Assembly: GCA_005223045.1 (NCBI GenBank)
Contig: NJBM01000007.1
Coordinates: forward strand, 62,001-126,000
Direction: 5' to 3'
Source of the DNA: Planctomycetes bacterium B3_Pla
GTDB lineage: Bacteria; Planctomycetota; Phycisphaerae; Sedimentisphaerales; Anaerobacaceae
DNA length: 64,000 nucleotides
Shown: piece by piece, positions 28,761 to 38,300 of the stretch
How positions within the stretch are numbered: the first letter of the stretch is position 1
Layout: every line of letters starts with the position of its first letter
Made by a program: the position numbers and the translations under genes
Notes under the pieces: generated by a model
Told to the model about the DNA's origin: nothing
The model's database searches: none
Seen by the model: the letters and a program-made list of their open reading frames with translations, nothing else

Positions 28761-29240
28761 TTCCTATTGGCCACAGAGAACACAGAGATCAACAAAGTAT
28801 AAGGAACAAGGCGAAATCCCAAATTCGACATTCCTTGTTCAGTATTGGATATTCCAACGCTTTCCACCTTTTACCTTTTCACTTTTGCCTTTTCACCCTT
28901 TTCCTACCCGCTATCAGCTATGCAACATACGACATACGCAATACGATACGCTATTCGTTTGATATACATCATACATAGCGCAGACGTAGCCGTCAAGTAA
29001 AATCTCAAAAACACGAGTATTAACCACGAATTAACGCAAATTAACACGGATTATTATTTACCAAAAAGGCACGAAGAAGAAAGACAATAATCAATTACAT
29101 CGGCCACAGAGAAAAAGAGAACACAGAGAAGCAATCAATTATCAATCTCGTAAACCGCAGATTTGCACTGAAAAACGCGGATTCTTTGGTCGTATCTCGT
29201 ATGTCGTATTGCGCATTGCGTAGTAAGAACAGCGTATAAC
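28761..29240. repeat. Non-coding mosaic of further dispersed repeat fragments
   Basis: Recognisable pieces are GCCACAGAGAACACAGAGAT (28771-28790), ACCACGAATTAACGCAAATT and AACACGGATTATT (about 29020-29056), GGCCACAGAGAAAAAGAGAA (about 29101-29121), ACGCGGATTCTTTG, and GTCGTATTGCGCATTGCGTA near 29205. Each resembles a simple-sequence-like repeat that occurs in other intergenic places (one is also inside the riboswitch at 31452-31525). No gene is supported; the stretch to 29348 carries only the start region of the next gene. Confidence 0.7.
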
Positions 29241-29348
29241 CGGCCGGCCGCACGGGTACGACAGGCAGAATTCAGCAAATATTTTCTTGTGCTAAGCACT
29301 TATAAGGGCTGTACTTAAGAACATTTTGAGTAGGCAGGGGAATAATTA

Positions 29349-30026
29349 TTGGAATTTTTTCTTTTCTTTTTGCGCCAGCGTGAAGTAAACTACCGCATTA
29401 TGGAAAAAATAAGAGAAACTCGACTACTGTTCAAGCATGCGCTGCTCTCAGGTGAACAAGCGCACCAGCTACTCCAAACCCATTACCAAAAGGCAAATGC
29501 CTGCATCGCAGTTGGCCTGGGTGCATGGCAAGGGTTTCAGAAGTGTGCCAAAGAAAAATGTGTGGCCTTAACGTCATGCACCATTGCGGGCATAATCCAC
29601 AACCACATGGTATACCATGCTCGCAAAGTATTCAGTGGGATGGAACCCGATGTAATGCTAACTGCGGACGCGGGCTTCCTCGTTGTCGACTTCTACGGCA
29701 AGATTAAGTTGCGTTTCAAGAAGTTGTCAAATGAGTTACGTCCCTACAACGTCAAGACTCATCAACAACGAGCGTGCGATGATCAAACTTTATTCGCCGG
29801 ACCCGCTACTCTTGTAACTGCCGGGTACAGACTCAATTCAGTTGGGTCTTTTCGAGACGCACACATTGTTTGTTGGGCTGGTTCCGAGTTGCGTTGGTCG
29901 TTGCGTTTGCCTGGCCTGGACGAAATGCAACAGCCAATCGAGTCTGCACCTGACAGCAGTGTGCCTCCAGTAGTAGTGGCCAAGAAGGTCAAAATCGACA
30001 GAGAACGTGCCAAGCGATCTGTATGA
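29349..30026 (+). CDS. Uncharacterised protein paired with an XRE-ImmA regulator
   Basis: I do not recognise a named family. The frame opens with TTG 29349, 8 nt after AGGGG; an ATG at 29400 (MEKIRETRLLFKHAL) is an alternative without a ribosome-binding site. The 225-residue product has no signal peptide or membrane helix. An N-terminal helical part (18-60) is followed by a cysteine-containing segment (CAKEKCVALTSC), then a likely beta-rich core with FLVVDFYGKIKLRFKKLSNE and ATLVTAGYRL, and a basic tail. It is followed after 101 bp by an XRE-ImmA gene in the same direction. From memory, this sort of ~200-residue protein often precedes XRE-ImmA genes, where it may be the regulated effector or its target. 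Base use is more AT-rich than the neighbours, which suggests transfer. Confidence 0.6.
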   Translation: MEFFLFFLRQREVNYRIMEKIRETRLLFKHALLSGEQAHQLLQTHYQKANACIAVGLGAWQGFQKCAKEKCVALTSCTIAGIIHNHMVYHARKVFSGMEPDVMLTADAGFLVVDFYGKIKLRFKKLSNELRPYNVKTHQQRACDDQTLFAGPATLVTAGYRLNSVGSFRDAHIVCWAGSELRWSLRLPGLDEMQQPIESAPDSSVPPVVVAKKVKIDRERAKRSV

Positions 30027-30127
30027 CAAACTGGCCATCCGCAGACCATTCAGAACAGGGTTGTAGAGTGTACCAGCACGAAAGCTGTGTCAATCATTAG
30101 TGGGGACGCCCAAGCGGTGAGATAACA

Positions 30128-31186
30128 ATGACTGATATGGTGAATGGAGAAATGCTTCAGCTCGCTCGAGAGTCCAGGGGCTTTACACAAGGGCGCCTTT
30201 CTCGACTAGCGTCTATTTCACAAAGTAAGATATCAAAATATGAGAGAGATTATGCACCGATTTCTGACAGCGATCTTACGGTGATAGCGAGAGTTCTTGA
30301 CTATCCTAAATCTTTCTTTCATCAGTCGGTGCAACCGCGTGGTTTTGGAGTCAGTGGAGTTTATCACAGAAGGCGTCAAAGCATACCTATGTTGACACTG
30401 AAAAAAATTCAGGCTGAGTTCAATATCCGCACAATGGAAATAGAAAAGCTGCTGGAGGGTGCGGAGGTAAAAGCGGAGAATGAGTTTCATCGTCTGGACG
30501 TCGAGGACTTTGATGATAACGCCGAACTTATCGCTGAACTGGTCCGCGCGCAATGGAATCTACCTTTGGGCCCAATTAAGAGCGTCATCGGTGTCATTGA
30601 AAGTGCGGGAGGTATAGTACTGAAATGTGACATGGGTACCAGAAAATTGGATGCGCAGAGCCGCTGGATCAGCGGTCTACCACCGCTCTTTTTCGCTAAT
30701 AAGGACATTCCCACAGATCGCTTAAGATTCACACTCGCGCACGAAATGGGGCATGTCATAATGCACCGTATCCCGACAACGAACATTGAAGATGAAGCTA
30801 ATCAGTTTGCCTCATCTTTTCTAATGCCTCGGCGTGAGATCATACCTGACCTTATTCCCTTCTCGCTAGAACGAGCAGTGCGGCTGAAATTGAAATGGAA
30901 GGTTTCAATCGCTGCTCTTATTATGCGTGCGTTCGACCTTGGGATCCTGACCAAATCACAAAAGCGCAGATTCTTCACGCTTATGGGAGCAGCCGGCTAC
31001 AGAACAGTTGAACCAGTCACGCTCCCCGATGATGAAGAACCAGCTACGCTCCGGCGACTCATTGAAGTCTACCATAAAGAGCATGACTACACCACGGCAG
31101 AGTTATGCAATATGCTCGCAGTCAATGAAGCCGATTTCCGGATGCTCTACTTACAAGCACCACCGCTTCGCATACACAAGTTTTAG
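30128..31186 (+). CDS. XRE-family HTH regulator fused to ImmA/IrrE metallopeptidase
   Basis: A 352-residue two-domain protein. Residues about 8-65 are an XRE helix-turn-helix (LARESRGFTQGRLSRLASIS, then QSKISKYERDYAPISD). Residues about 150-260 are an ImmA/IrrE zincin-like domain with the catalytic HEMGH at 205-209 (LRFTLAHEMGHVIMH) and the downstream zinc ligand region IEDEANQFASSFLMP. Proteins of this layout are DNA-bound repressors that cleave themselves or a partner after stress (DNA damage, phage). The upstream 225-residue gene is its likely partner. The ATG at 30128 has GGTGAG upstream. Confidence 0.88.
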   Translation: MTDMVNGEMLQLARESRGFTQGRLSRLASISQSKISKYERDYAPISDSDLTVIARVLDYPKSFFHQSVQPRGFGVSGVYHRRRQSIPMLTLKKIQAEFNIRTMEIEKLLEGAEVKAENEFHRLDVEDFDDNAELIAELVRAQWNLPLGPIKSVIGVIESAGGIVLKCDMGTRKLDAQSRWISGLPPLFFANKDIPTDRLRFTLAHEMGHVIMHRIPTTNIEDEANQFASSFLMPRREIIPDLIPFSLERAVRLKLKWKVSIAALIMRAFDLGILTKSQKRRFFTLMGAAGYRTVEPVTLPDDEEPATLRRLIEVYHKEHDYTTAELCNMLAVNEADFRMLYLQAPPLRIHKF

Positions 31187-31270
31187 TCTGGCAGGTATCC
31201 AAGAAAAATTGTATTTTTCGCTTGACCTTTGGTTTGGGATTTGTTAGGAAGTGCTGTTTGCTTTTGACGG

Positions 31271-31308
31271 GATTACAGGATTATCATGTTTATCTTGTTT
31301 ATCCTGTC
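31271..31308. repeat. Dispersed GATTACAGGATTATC / TTTATCCTGTC repeat fragment
   Basis: A run of GATTACAGGATTATCATG followed by TTTATCTTGTTTATCCTGTC, the imperfect palindromic kind that recurs between genes in environmental genomes. It lies just upstream of the cobalamin riboswitch. Confidence 0.5.
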
Positions 31309-31337
31309 TAAAACGTTGCTCTTTGACAAGGAGATAT

Positions 31338-31646
31338 TTCAATTACAGGTCCCGGGGGCTTTTTGCCCTGGGATATTCAAATGGGAACGCGGTTAAAATC
31401 CGCGACGGTCGCGCCGCTGTGAGCGCCTGTTCCGATCTTGATTCTTCTTATGCCACAGATTTCACAGATTAACACTGTTTTTGGTGGTTTTCTTTCTTTA
31501 CCGTGAAATCAGTGAAATCTGTGTCTAAATCTCGATTCGGAAATCCGAGAGACGTTTTATCCACTGTCCAGCACTGAGATTTTAGTGCCGGATGGGAAGG
31601 AGTCTCGAGGTAGGACGCAAGTCAGAAAACCTGCCTGCAATTGCAC
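31338..31646 (+). ncRNA. Cobalamin (adenosylcobalamin) riboswitch aptamer with an expanded arm
   Basis: The aptamer core is readable in order: ACAGGTCCCGGG near 31345, GGGAACGCGGTTAAAATCCG at 31383-31402, GGTCGCGCCGCTGTGAGCG at 31407-31425 (consensus GGTCCCGCCACTGT), and GCAAGTCAGAAAACCTGCC at 31617-31635 (the B12-box CAGAAGACCTGCC type). The ends can pair (CAATT at the start, AATTG at the end). About 170 nt separate the core halves, longer than usual, because an inverted repeat (31452-31525) is inserted in the variable arm. It should control the DUF4465, pseudopilin and DUF71 genes downstream. Confidence 0.9.
31452..31525. repeat. Inverted repeat inserted in the riboswitch variable arm
   Basis: CACAGATTTCAC at the left and GTGAAATCTGTG at the right are exact reverse complements, around a T-rich loop. 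The same CACAGATTTCACAGATTA motif is a common dispersed repeat type. Confidence 0.75.
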
Positions 31647-31739
31647 GTTTGTTGTGTTCTCGCGATTTGGAACGTATGTGTGATTCTGTGGCCTGATGTT
31701 TGTCGGCTGTGGATAAAGCCTGGGCTGGACGATTAAAAG

Positions 31740-31774
31740 CCGCCGTTTCTCTCGTGAGAACGGCGGTTTTTTTA
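31740..31774 (+). terminator. Intrinsic terminator acting as riboswitch expression platform
   Basis: CCGCCGTTT and GAACGGCGG form a stem around CTCTCGTGA and are followed directly by TTTTTTT. It lies about 95 nt after the B12 box and 213 nt before the regulated ATG, where a transcription-stop switch would be expected. Confidence 0.85.
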
Positions 31775-31986
31775 TTGTCCCTATGGGACGCCTTACGGCG
31801 GAGCCCTCGCGATAAGGGCCGGATAAAACGGAAGGGAGGAAGAAAATGCAAAAATCAAAGCATGTCCTGAGCTAAGTCGAAAGATGCAAAATGTAAGATT
31901 TTAGATTGCTTCGCTTCGCTCGCAATGACAGAAATCGTTTCTGATGTTACCGAGCAGTAGCAGTATTTTGGACTGGAGGAAGTATT

Positions 31987-33738
31987 ATGAGATTTAGGAA
32001 TTTGATTTGTTTAATCGTTGTTTTTGCGGCGATGGGCGCTGCGAACGCCGATATCGCCACTTTTGAAGATTTGAACCTGCCTGCCGAATCCTACTGGAAC
32101 GGCTCGGACGGATCGGGCGGTTTTACCAGCGAAAGCGTACACTTGAGCAACAGTTACAATGCCGAATGGGGCTCCTGGGATGGTTTTTCCTACTCCAATG
32201 CCACCGATACCACGGCACAAGGGCTGGCGGCACAATACAACGCCATCACGGGAGCGGGCCAGGGCGGCTCGGCGAATTATGCCGTCGGCTATGTCGGCTG
32301 GGCACTGCCTCCGGCAGTTACGTTGAGCAGTCCCGGCGTCGTTGACGGGCTGTACGTGACGAACTGCAACTACGCTTACTACGCAATGCTCGACGGAGAT
32401 GCCTTTTCCAAAAAGTTCGGCGGCGGCAGCGGCGACGATCCGGACTTCTTTCTGCTGACTATCACAGGCAAAGACGCCGGCGGTGCTGCGACAGGCACGG
32501 TCGATTTCTACTTAGCTGACTATCGCTCTGCGGACAATAGCGCCGACTACATCGTTGACACGTGGCAATACGTCGATCTGACGTCGTTAGGTGTTGTCGG
32601 CAGCCTGGAATTCACCTTGAGTTCCAGCGACGTCGGCGATTGGGGCATGAACACGCCGGCATACTTTGCAGTCGATACTATCGTAGTCCGGCCGGCGATT
32701 GATCCTTCCGGGCCCTATACCGAAGTGGGGATAAACGGATATACAGATCCCGGCAACGACTGGGGTCACGCCGATCCGCAGGATCCGAACGCCGTTATAA
32801 ACCCGATATTTCGCGGCTGGGCGACGGAGGTGGTCAGCTATCAGCCGGCGCCGGGCCTGGCGGGGCAATGGTCCGATCCGAGCATGGCTTTGGGGCCGGC
32901 TACCGGAAGTAATATCGACATCGTCAGCCTGGGTCATCTAAATCAGGAGCAGATCAGCCAGGGCTTGCCGCCCGGACAAATCACGCTGCTGTTTAGCGAT
33001 CCCATTCGTCAGGGCAGGGGCTACGATTTTGTTGTGTTCGAGAACGGATTTGTCTCCAGTGCCGACTGGAGTGACGGCTTGTTTGCGGGTCAGATGTTCG
33101 CCGAGCTTGCATACGTTGAGGTCTCTTCCAACGGCACGGATTTTGTCAGATTTCCCGTTGTGTCTTTGACTCCGGAGGCTGTGGGTCGCTACGGCACAAT
33201 CGAGATCGGCAACGTGTACAATCTGGCCGGCAAACATCCCAACGCCAACGGTATCTGCACCGGCACGCCGTTCGACTTGAAGGAAATAGCCGACGATCCG
33301 GACGTTGCCTCCGGGTTGGTGGACGTCAACGATATAAAATACGTGCGAATAGTGGACATACCCGGCAGCGGCGATTTTCATGATGAAGCCGCGATGCACA
33401 TCGATCCCGGCACCTGGCCCGTATGGGATTTCTACGCGGACAATCATCCGATCTACGATGCGTGGGACGCATCTACTGCGCCGGATCCTTCGGGCGGGTT
33501 CGATCTGGAGGCGATAGGCGTTCTAAGAGAGCAGGAGTATAGCGCCGACATCGATCTAAACGGGATTGTCGATGTGCTCGATTTTGAGTTGTTCATCTCG
33601 GTGCTGGACAGTCACTTCGGCGGGCCTGTGTGGATAGACAGGTGCGATTTGGCCGAGCCTAAAGATATGGTTATTGACATTCTCGATTTCGGAGTTCTTG
33701 TCGATCAATGGAACAAGACAGAACAATGGCGATTGTGA
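31987..33738 (+). CDS. Secreted DUF4465 protein with dockerin, B12-riboswitch regulated
   Basis: A 583-residue protein behind a strong GGAGGAAG site. The signal peptide is residues 1-21 ([16 protein letters not shown]). Residues 22-235 are a DUF4465 domain: [69 protein letters not shown]. Residues about 245-515 are a second beta-rich domain ([26 protein letters not shown]) that I do not name. The C-terminus carries two dockerin-like calcium repeats ([17 protein letters not shown] and the [20 protein letters not shown] region). In Bacteroides, DUF4465 proteins (BtuH type) bind vitamin B12 on the surface. With the riboswitch this points to B12 capture. Confidence 0.85.
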   Translation: MRFRNLICLIVVFAAMGAANADIATFEDLNLPAESYWNGSDGSGGFTSESVHLSNSYNAEWGSWDGFSYSNATDTTAQGLAAQYNAITGAGQGGSANYAVGYVGWALPPAVTLSSPGVVDGLYVTNCNYAYYAMLDGDAFSKKFGGGSGDDPDFFLLTITGKDAGGAATGTVDFYLADYRSADNSADYIVDTWQYVDLTSLGVVGSLEFTLSSSDVGDWGMNTPAYFAVDTIVVRPAIDPSGPYTEVGINGYTDPGNDWGHADPQDPNAVINPIFRGWATEVVSYQPAPGLAGQWSDPSMALGPATGSNIDIVSLGHLNQEQISQGLPPGQITLLFSDPIRQGRGYDFVVFENGFVSSADWSDGLFAGQMFAELAYVEVSSNGTDFVRFPVVSLTPEAVGRYGTIEIGNVYNLAGKHPNANGICTGTPFDLKEIADDPDVASGLVDVNDIKYVRIVDIPGSGDFHDEAAMHIDPGTWPVWDFYADNHPIYDAWDASTAPDPSGGFDLEAIGVLREQEYSADIDLNGIVDVLDFELFISVLDSHFGGPVWIDRCDLAEPKDMVIDILDFGVLVDQWNKTEQWRL

Positions 33739-34592
33739 CATTTGCGATTTTCGATTTTCGATTGCCGATTGTTGCAAATCGCAAATCCATTAAAGCCTTC
33801 ACTCTGATTGAATTGCTGGTGGTAATTTCAGTCATTGCCTTGTTGATGGCAATGCTGATGCCGGCTCTGGGTGCGGCAAGATCCAGCAGCCGGGCGTTGG
33901 CCTGCAAGTCGAACTTGCGCCAGCTCCTGCTGGCAAGTACGGGCTACGCCGCCGAAAACGACGGCTCCTATGTACCGGCTGCAAGCGACCTGTGGGACAA
34001 CGCAGGCTTGCATCGCTGGCACGGACGCAGGGACACGCGTGACGATCCGTTCGATCCGCTTAGAGGGCCTTTGGCGGGGTATCTGGCTGACGGCCGGGTC
34101 AAAGAATGTCCGGCCAAAGTGGATTTCGTAAAAGGGCAGGATTGGAAAGCGAATTTCGAGCAGGGCTGCGGCGGCTACGGCTACAACATGACCTACATTG
34201 GCAGCCGGCTCTGGCAAGGCGGTGTCGGCAGCATCCAGGCATGGAAAGATTCCTATGCCAGGACAACTCGCATGACCGAAGTTGCAACGCCGGGTGAGAC
34301 TTTGATGTTCACAGATACTGCAATGGCCAACGCCCGGAGAACTCTGATCGAATACTCGTTTGCCGAGCCACCCTTTACCGTTGTCGGCGGCGAGCCCGCG
34401 ACCGGATTTTACTTGTCGCCGTCTGTTCATTTTCGCCATAGAGATCGTGCGAATGTCGGATGGGCCGACGGCCACATTGACCCGCGCCGGTTGGCGAAGT
34501 TCGACGGCGAGAATGCCTACGGCATCGCCTCGGCCGAGATGAAATTAGGCTGGTTCGAGCCTGTGGACAACAGCCCATACGATTTGAAGTGA
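33726..34592 (+). CDS. Type II secretion/pseudopilin-like protein (prepilin N-methylation motif)
   Basis: About 288 residues. The prepilin motif is [20 protein letters not shown]: cleavage after A, then F and Glu at +5, with a hydrophobic helix. The body ends with [17 protein letters not shown], typical of planctomycete DUF1559-type pseudopilins with the C-terminal H-x-G/D-G-H motif. The leader before the prepilin motif is long and encoded by a low-complexity CGATTTTCGATTTTCGATT stretch, so the true start is doubtful (ATGs at 33708 and 33726; the first overlaps the previous gene). It lies between two B12-linked genes and may be exported or help assemble a surface structure. Confidence 0.8.
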   Translation: MAIVTFAIFDFRLPIVANRKSIKAFTLIELLVVISVIALLMAMLMPALGAARSSSRALACKSNLRQLLLASTGYAAENDGSYVPAASDLWDNAGLHRWHGRRDTRDDPFDPLRGPLAGYLADGRVKECPAKVDFVKGQDWKANFEQGCGGYGYNMTYIGSRLWQGGVGSIQAWKDSYARTTRMTEVATPGETLMFTDTAMANARRTLIEYSFAEPPFTVVGGEPATGFYLSPSVHFRHRDRANVGWADGHIDPRRLAKFDGENAYGIASAEMKLGWFEPVDNSPYDLK

Positions 34593-34604
34593 AAGGACAA
34601 GGTT

Positions 34605-35330
34605 GTGAAGTCAAGAGTGATACTTTCATGGAGCGGCGGCAAAGACAGCGCGCTGGCCCTTCACGAACTTCGTAAAAACGGCGACTATGAAGTGGCAGCC
34701 CTGCTGACCACGATTACCCGAGACTATGACAGGATTTGTATGCACGGTGTGCGGACGAGCCTGCTCGAACAGCAGGCGAAATCCCTCGGTCTTGTCCTTG
34801 AAAAAATATTCATCTCAAAGAACGCTTCCAACAACGAATATGAAGCAAGGATGCGAGAGGTCCTGGAAAAATATCAGGCCGACGGTGTCTGCGCCGTGGT
34901 TTTTGGAGACATCTTCCTGGAAGAGTTGAAACAGTATCGGCAGGAAAAGCTCGCTCAGATAGGTATGGACGGGCTGTTCCCTTTATGGAAAAGAGACACC
35001 GCCGAGCTTGCCTGTGCTTTCATTGATTTGGGTTTCAAGGCTGTTGTGACCTGCGCCGATTCGAATCTGCTCGACAGCGCGCTTGTCGGCTGCACCTTCG
35101 ATGAGCAGTTCCTGTCCATGCTCCCCGCCGGCGTCGATCCCTGCGGCGAAAACGGAGAGTTCCACTCATTCGTATCAGACGGGCCAATCTTTCAACAGCA
35201 GATACCGCATACATTAGGCGAGGTTGTCTTGAGGGACAACGGTTTCTACTACTGCGACCTGGTGCCCGCTGGAACAGCGGCCAGTCAGCTTCAAACAGAC
35301 AAAGGGCCTATACCGAGTCGTTCGGTATAG
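34605..35330 (+). CDS. DUF71/COG2102 PP-loop ATPase (diphthine-ammonia-ligase-like; B12-associated type)
   Basis: A 241-residue protein starting with GTG 34605 after AAAGGACAAGG. The PP-loop is VILSWSGGKDSALALHELR (SGGKDS at 10-15), followed by ICMHGVRTSLLEQQA and the conserved VVFGDIFLEELKQYRQEKL and GFKAVVTCADSNLLD segments, then GVDPCGENGEFHSFV. In eukaryotes and archaea this family makes diphthamide. Bacteria lack diphthamide, and a bacterial subgroup was predicted from genome context to act in B12 salvage. Its place in a B12-riboswitch operon supports that reading. The last codons and stop lie inside the hairpin at 35304-35334. Confidence 0.88.
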   Translation: MKSRVILSWSGGKDSALALHELRKNGDYEVAALLTTITRDYDRICMHGVRTSLLEQQAKSLGLVLEKIFISKNASNNEYEARMREVLEKYQADGVCAVVFGDIFLEELKQYRQEKLAQIGMDGLFPLWKRDTAELACAFIDLGFKAVVTCADSNLLDSALVGCTFDEQFLSMLPAGVDPCGENGEFHSFVSDGPIFQQQIPHTLGEVVLRDNGFYYCDLVPAGTAASQLQTDKGPIPSRSV

Positions 35331-35334
35331 GCCC
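35304..35334. terminator. 13-bp perfect hairpin shared by two converging genes
   Basis: GGGCCTATACCGA (35304-35316), loop GTCGT, TCGGTATAGGCCC (35322-35334). It starts 36 nt after the stop of the giant secreted-protein gene (minus strand) and contains the stop codon of the DUF71 gene (plus strand). There is no long T-run. A near-identical hairpin is at 39050-39080 behind the paralogous gene. Confidence 0.7.
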
Positions 35335-35370
35335 ATAAATTGCGCCAAATTCATCGCGATCAAAACTAAC

Positions 35371-38300
35371 TTACGGTTGAGGAATCGTGTCCGGCAGCGT
35401 GTTTTGGTCCTGATCGAGATTGTTCGTAATCAGAATGGCGTCGAGCAACACACCGTCTTCACGCTTGGCGATTTCCAGCGTATGGTCCCCGGCCGGCAAC
35501 AGCCAATTCGTGATCGCCTGACTGTGGTCGTCGCTGTGAACCTCGTCCCAGGCCCATCCACTCGGAGCATCCATCCCGTTGAAGCGAACCCAGCCGGTTC
35601 CCGGCTGGTCGGGGTCTTCGTGGGTCTGCCTGATGGCATTTGGAATCCGGACCCAGAATGAGTCGGCGCCGGTCTCCTGACCGCGAAGCAGGATCTTATA
35701 GTCTCCGGCAACAGGAACGTTGAAATTGTAAGTGGCGATCCACTCGGCTCCGGGCACAAAGTCGTTGTCGTCGCCGTCACCGTCGTCCGAGCCGATGTTC
35801 TTGCCGCCGGATGCCGCCGGATCGTCATAGGTCCGCCAGCTCGCTCCAATGGTGTCTGCCGCCTCGGCCTCGAGCCATACTTCCGCCAGCGGCGCCGGCT
35901 CCGGAGACAATCCGAAGTCGTCGAAGTACATTATCCCCGAGCCGCCGGCCTGCGAATTGTCCTTGTCGCCCAAGCCGATAGAGATGCTGTCCACGTCGGT
36001 CAGATTGACGCCCTGATCGGCGAACTGTTGCAGGTCGATTCGCCACTCGGTCCAGGTATCTATCTGCGTGACGGCGGGATCGTCGTGGGCCACCAATCCA
36101 GACGTGCCGTTGGCGTTGGCGATAGCGACATACATCTGCTCGGCACTGTTGTTCAGTATGCCGATGTCCTGCGATTGCCACTGCCCTGTGACCGTGCCGG
36201 TGGTCTGGACGCCTGAGAACCTGGCCTCGCCCGTCACATCAGGGTCGTGGCTGGTCAGCGCCAAACCTATATAAACGTCCGAACCCATAGAGATACTCGG
36301 CCTCCATACCATCGGCGTCCAGGCGGTCCCGTTGCTGGAGTAGGAGCCTCTGAAGTTGCCCGAGACGTCACGCTCTATCTTTACCCAGAAAGGCGCTGTT
36401 ACCGCTTTTTGCTCGTCGGTGGCCACCGAACTGTCGCTCGAAGCGCCGCCGTCGGTATCCGTCCTGCCCTGGAACCTGGCCCCGTTTGTCGGCGTGCCGT
36501 CGGCGTTCGTCGGCGTAATATAAACCGCCGCGAATTTCGAGCCGGCATCGAGCGTCTCGCGAATCATAACGCCGGCCTTGGCCCAGTTGTCGGTCTGCTC
36601 GACGCTATCGACTCTTGCTATGATCGAACCAACGCCGGAGAGCTGTTTGTAAACATAGTGGAACTCGTCGGCTTGATTCCAGATATCTGCGCCGGAGGCG
36701 GTAATCGTAAAGGCGCCGGCCGGTCCTTCTGTGAAACTGCCCACCGAGCCTGGAAAGCCTCTGAACCACAACGACAGTTGTTTAACTCCTCTTACAGTCC
36801 AATCCCGCTGCGAACTCAGCGTCAGGACCGCCTCAGAATTGCCGGCACTATTGTCGTAGGAAAACGGCATCGACTGCCTGCCGCCGTGAACAATAGTCTG
36901 CTCGGCATAAGGCGGAAGGTCATTGCCAACGAGCGCCCCGTTTGTCGGGATTCCGAAGCCGTCTATCCATGACTCGAATATCCTGTTGCTCTCCGGATCA
37001 GGCGGGTCAATGTCATTGTATGACTCAATATCATCTACAACGAGAGACTCGATTGTCGAAAAGCCCCAGACTTCGCCGGTCCACAATGCAGGGGTCTCAA
37101 CGTCGTTGCTCTCATCGACGCGCCAGAAGTAAGTCTTTCCCAGGTCGAGGGCCAGCGGACCATGGCCGGCTTCGGTAACGGTAGTAACCGGGGCGGTGCC
37201 GTCTGCTACGGCCTGGTAGTCGTTGCTGAAGTACACATCGTGCGTAGCAGCTTCTCTACCCGCTCTAAAACCGAGGTCTAAATCCAGGGCAACATCTGTC
37301 GCCCATGCAGCCGGGTCGGGCTCTCTGGCCTGGACCGGGATGGAGAAGAACTGGATCTCACTGAGTCCGAACTGTGGCAGGATGCCTGCCCAGTTGCTGT
37401 TAGCGGTAAGCTTAACATACCTTGCCGCCACCCCGGCCATATCGATGGTCGTGTTGCTTGCATAGTCTGCCGAACCGGGTCCCTGCGCGAACTCATGGGT
37501 GGTCCCCAGAGTCATAAAGTCGACGCCGTCGGCGGAATACTCGATTGTAACGTCTTTGAATCCCAGGCCGATCACCGATTCCAGGCTCTCGTTGGAGTTC
37601 CATACCAACATCTCATCAAGCTTGTGAACCGTATCGAACTCAAACGTGATCCACGTCGGCTGCGGCCCTGCGGCGTCGCTGAGCCACATGGTGCCTTCGC
37701 CCGTGTTGCCGTGCAATCCACTGCTGTCCAGTCCCGAGCCGTTGACGGTATTTTCAGGCCCCTTATCTACGGCGCTGCTTGAAGCCGTGGCGATGATGTT
37801 CTGAACCTGATATGAGAACGGCTCGGTTGTAAAGCTCCAGATGTCACCCTTGTGCACCATATTGCTGGGCGGGGCATTGACCTCGTCGATCCGCCAGTAG
37901 TGAGTCTCGTCAAAGCCGAACCTTTGCGGCGGAAGATAAGAATTGGCCAACTGGCCCTGACTTGCCAGGACGTCGCGTGGATTGGCCCTGTCGGCGTCGT
38001 TGACATCGTCGAAAGCCATCCCTAAATACACATCGTGTGTGGCGGCAAGAGCCCCCGGTTCCCAGCCGAGGGTTACGTCGCGAGGCACATCAATGGCGCC
38101 GTCACCGGGAGTCGGGCTAAACGCCACGACACGGGCGCCGCGTATGCTCTCAGGCGGGCCGGGCTCAATCCCCGAGAGTGAGAAATCCGGGTTGGTGGTC
38201 AGAACGACCTTGTCGAAAAGGAGTCCGTCCTCACGCATCCAGAGGTTGACGGTATGAACGCCAACGCTGGGGACCTCGAAAGACGATGGTGGAGTGTCCA

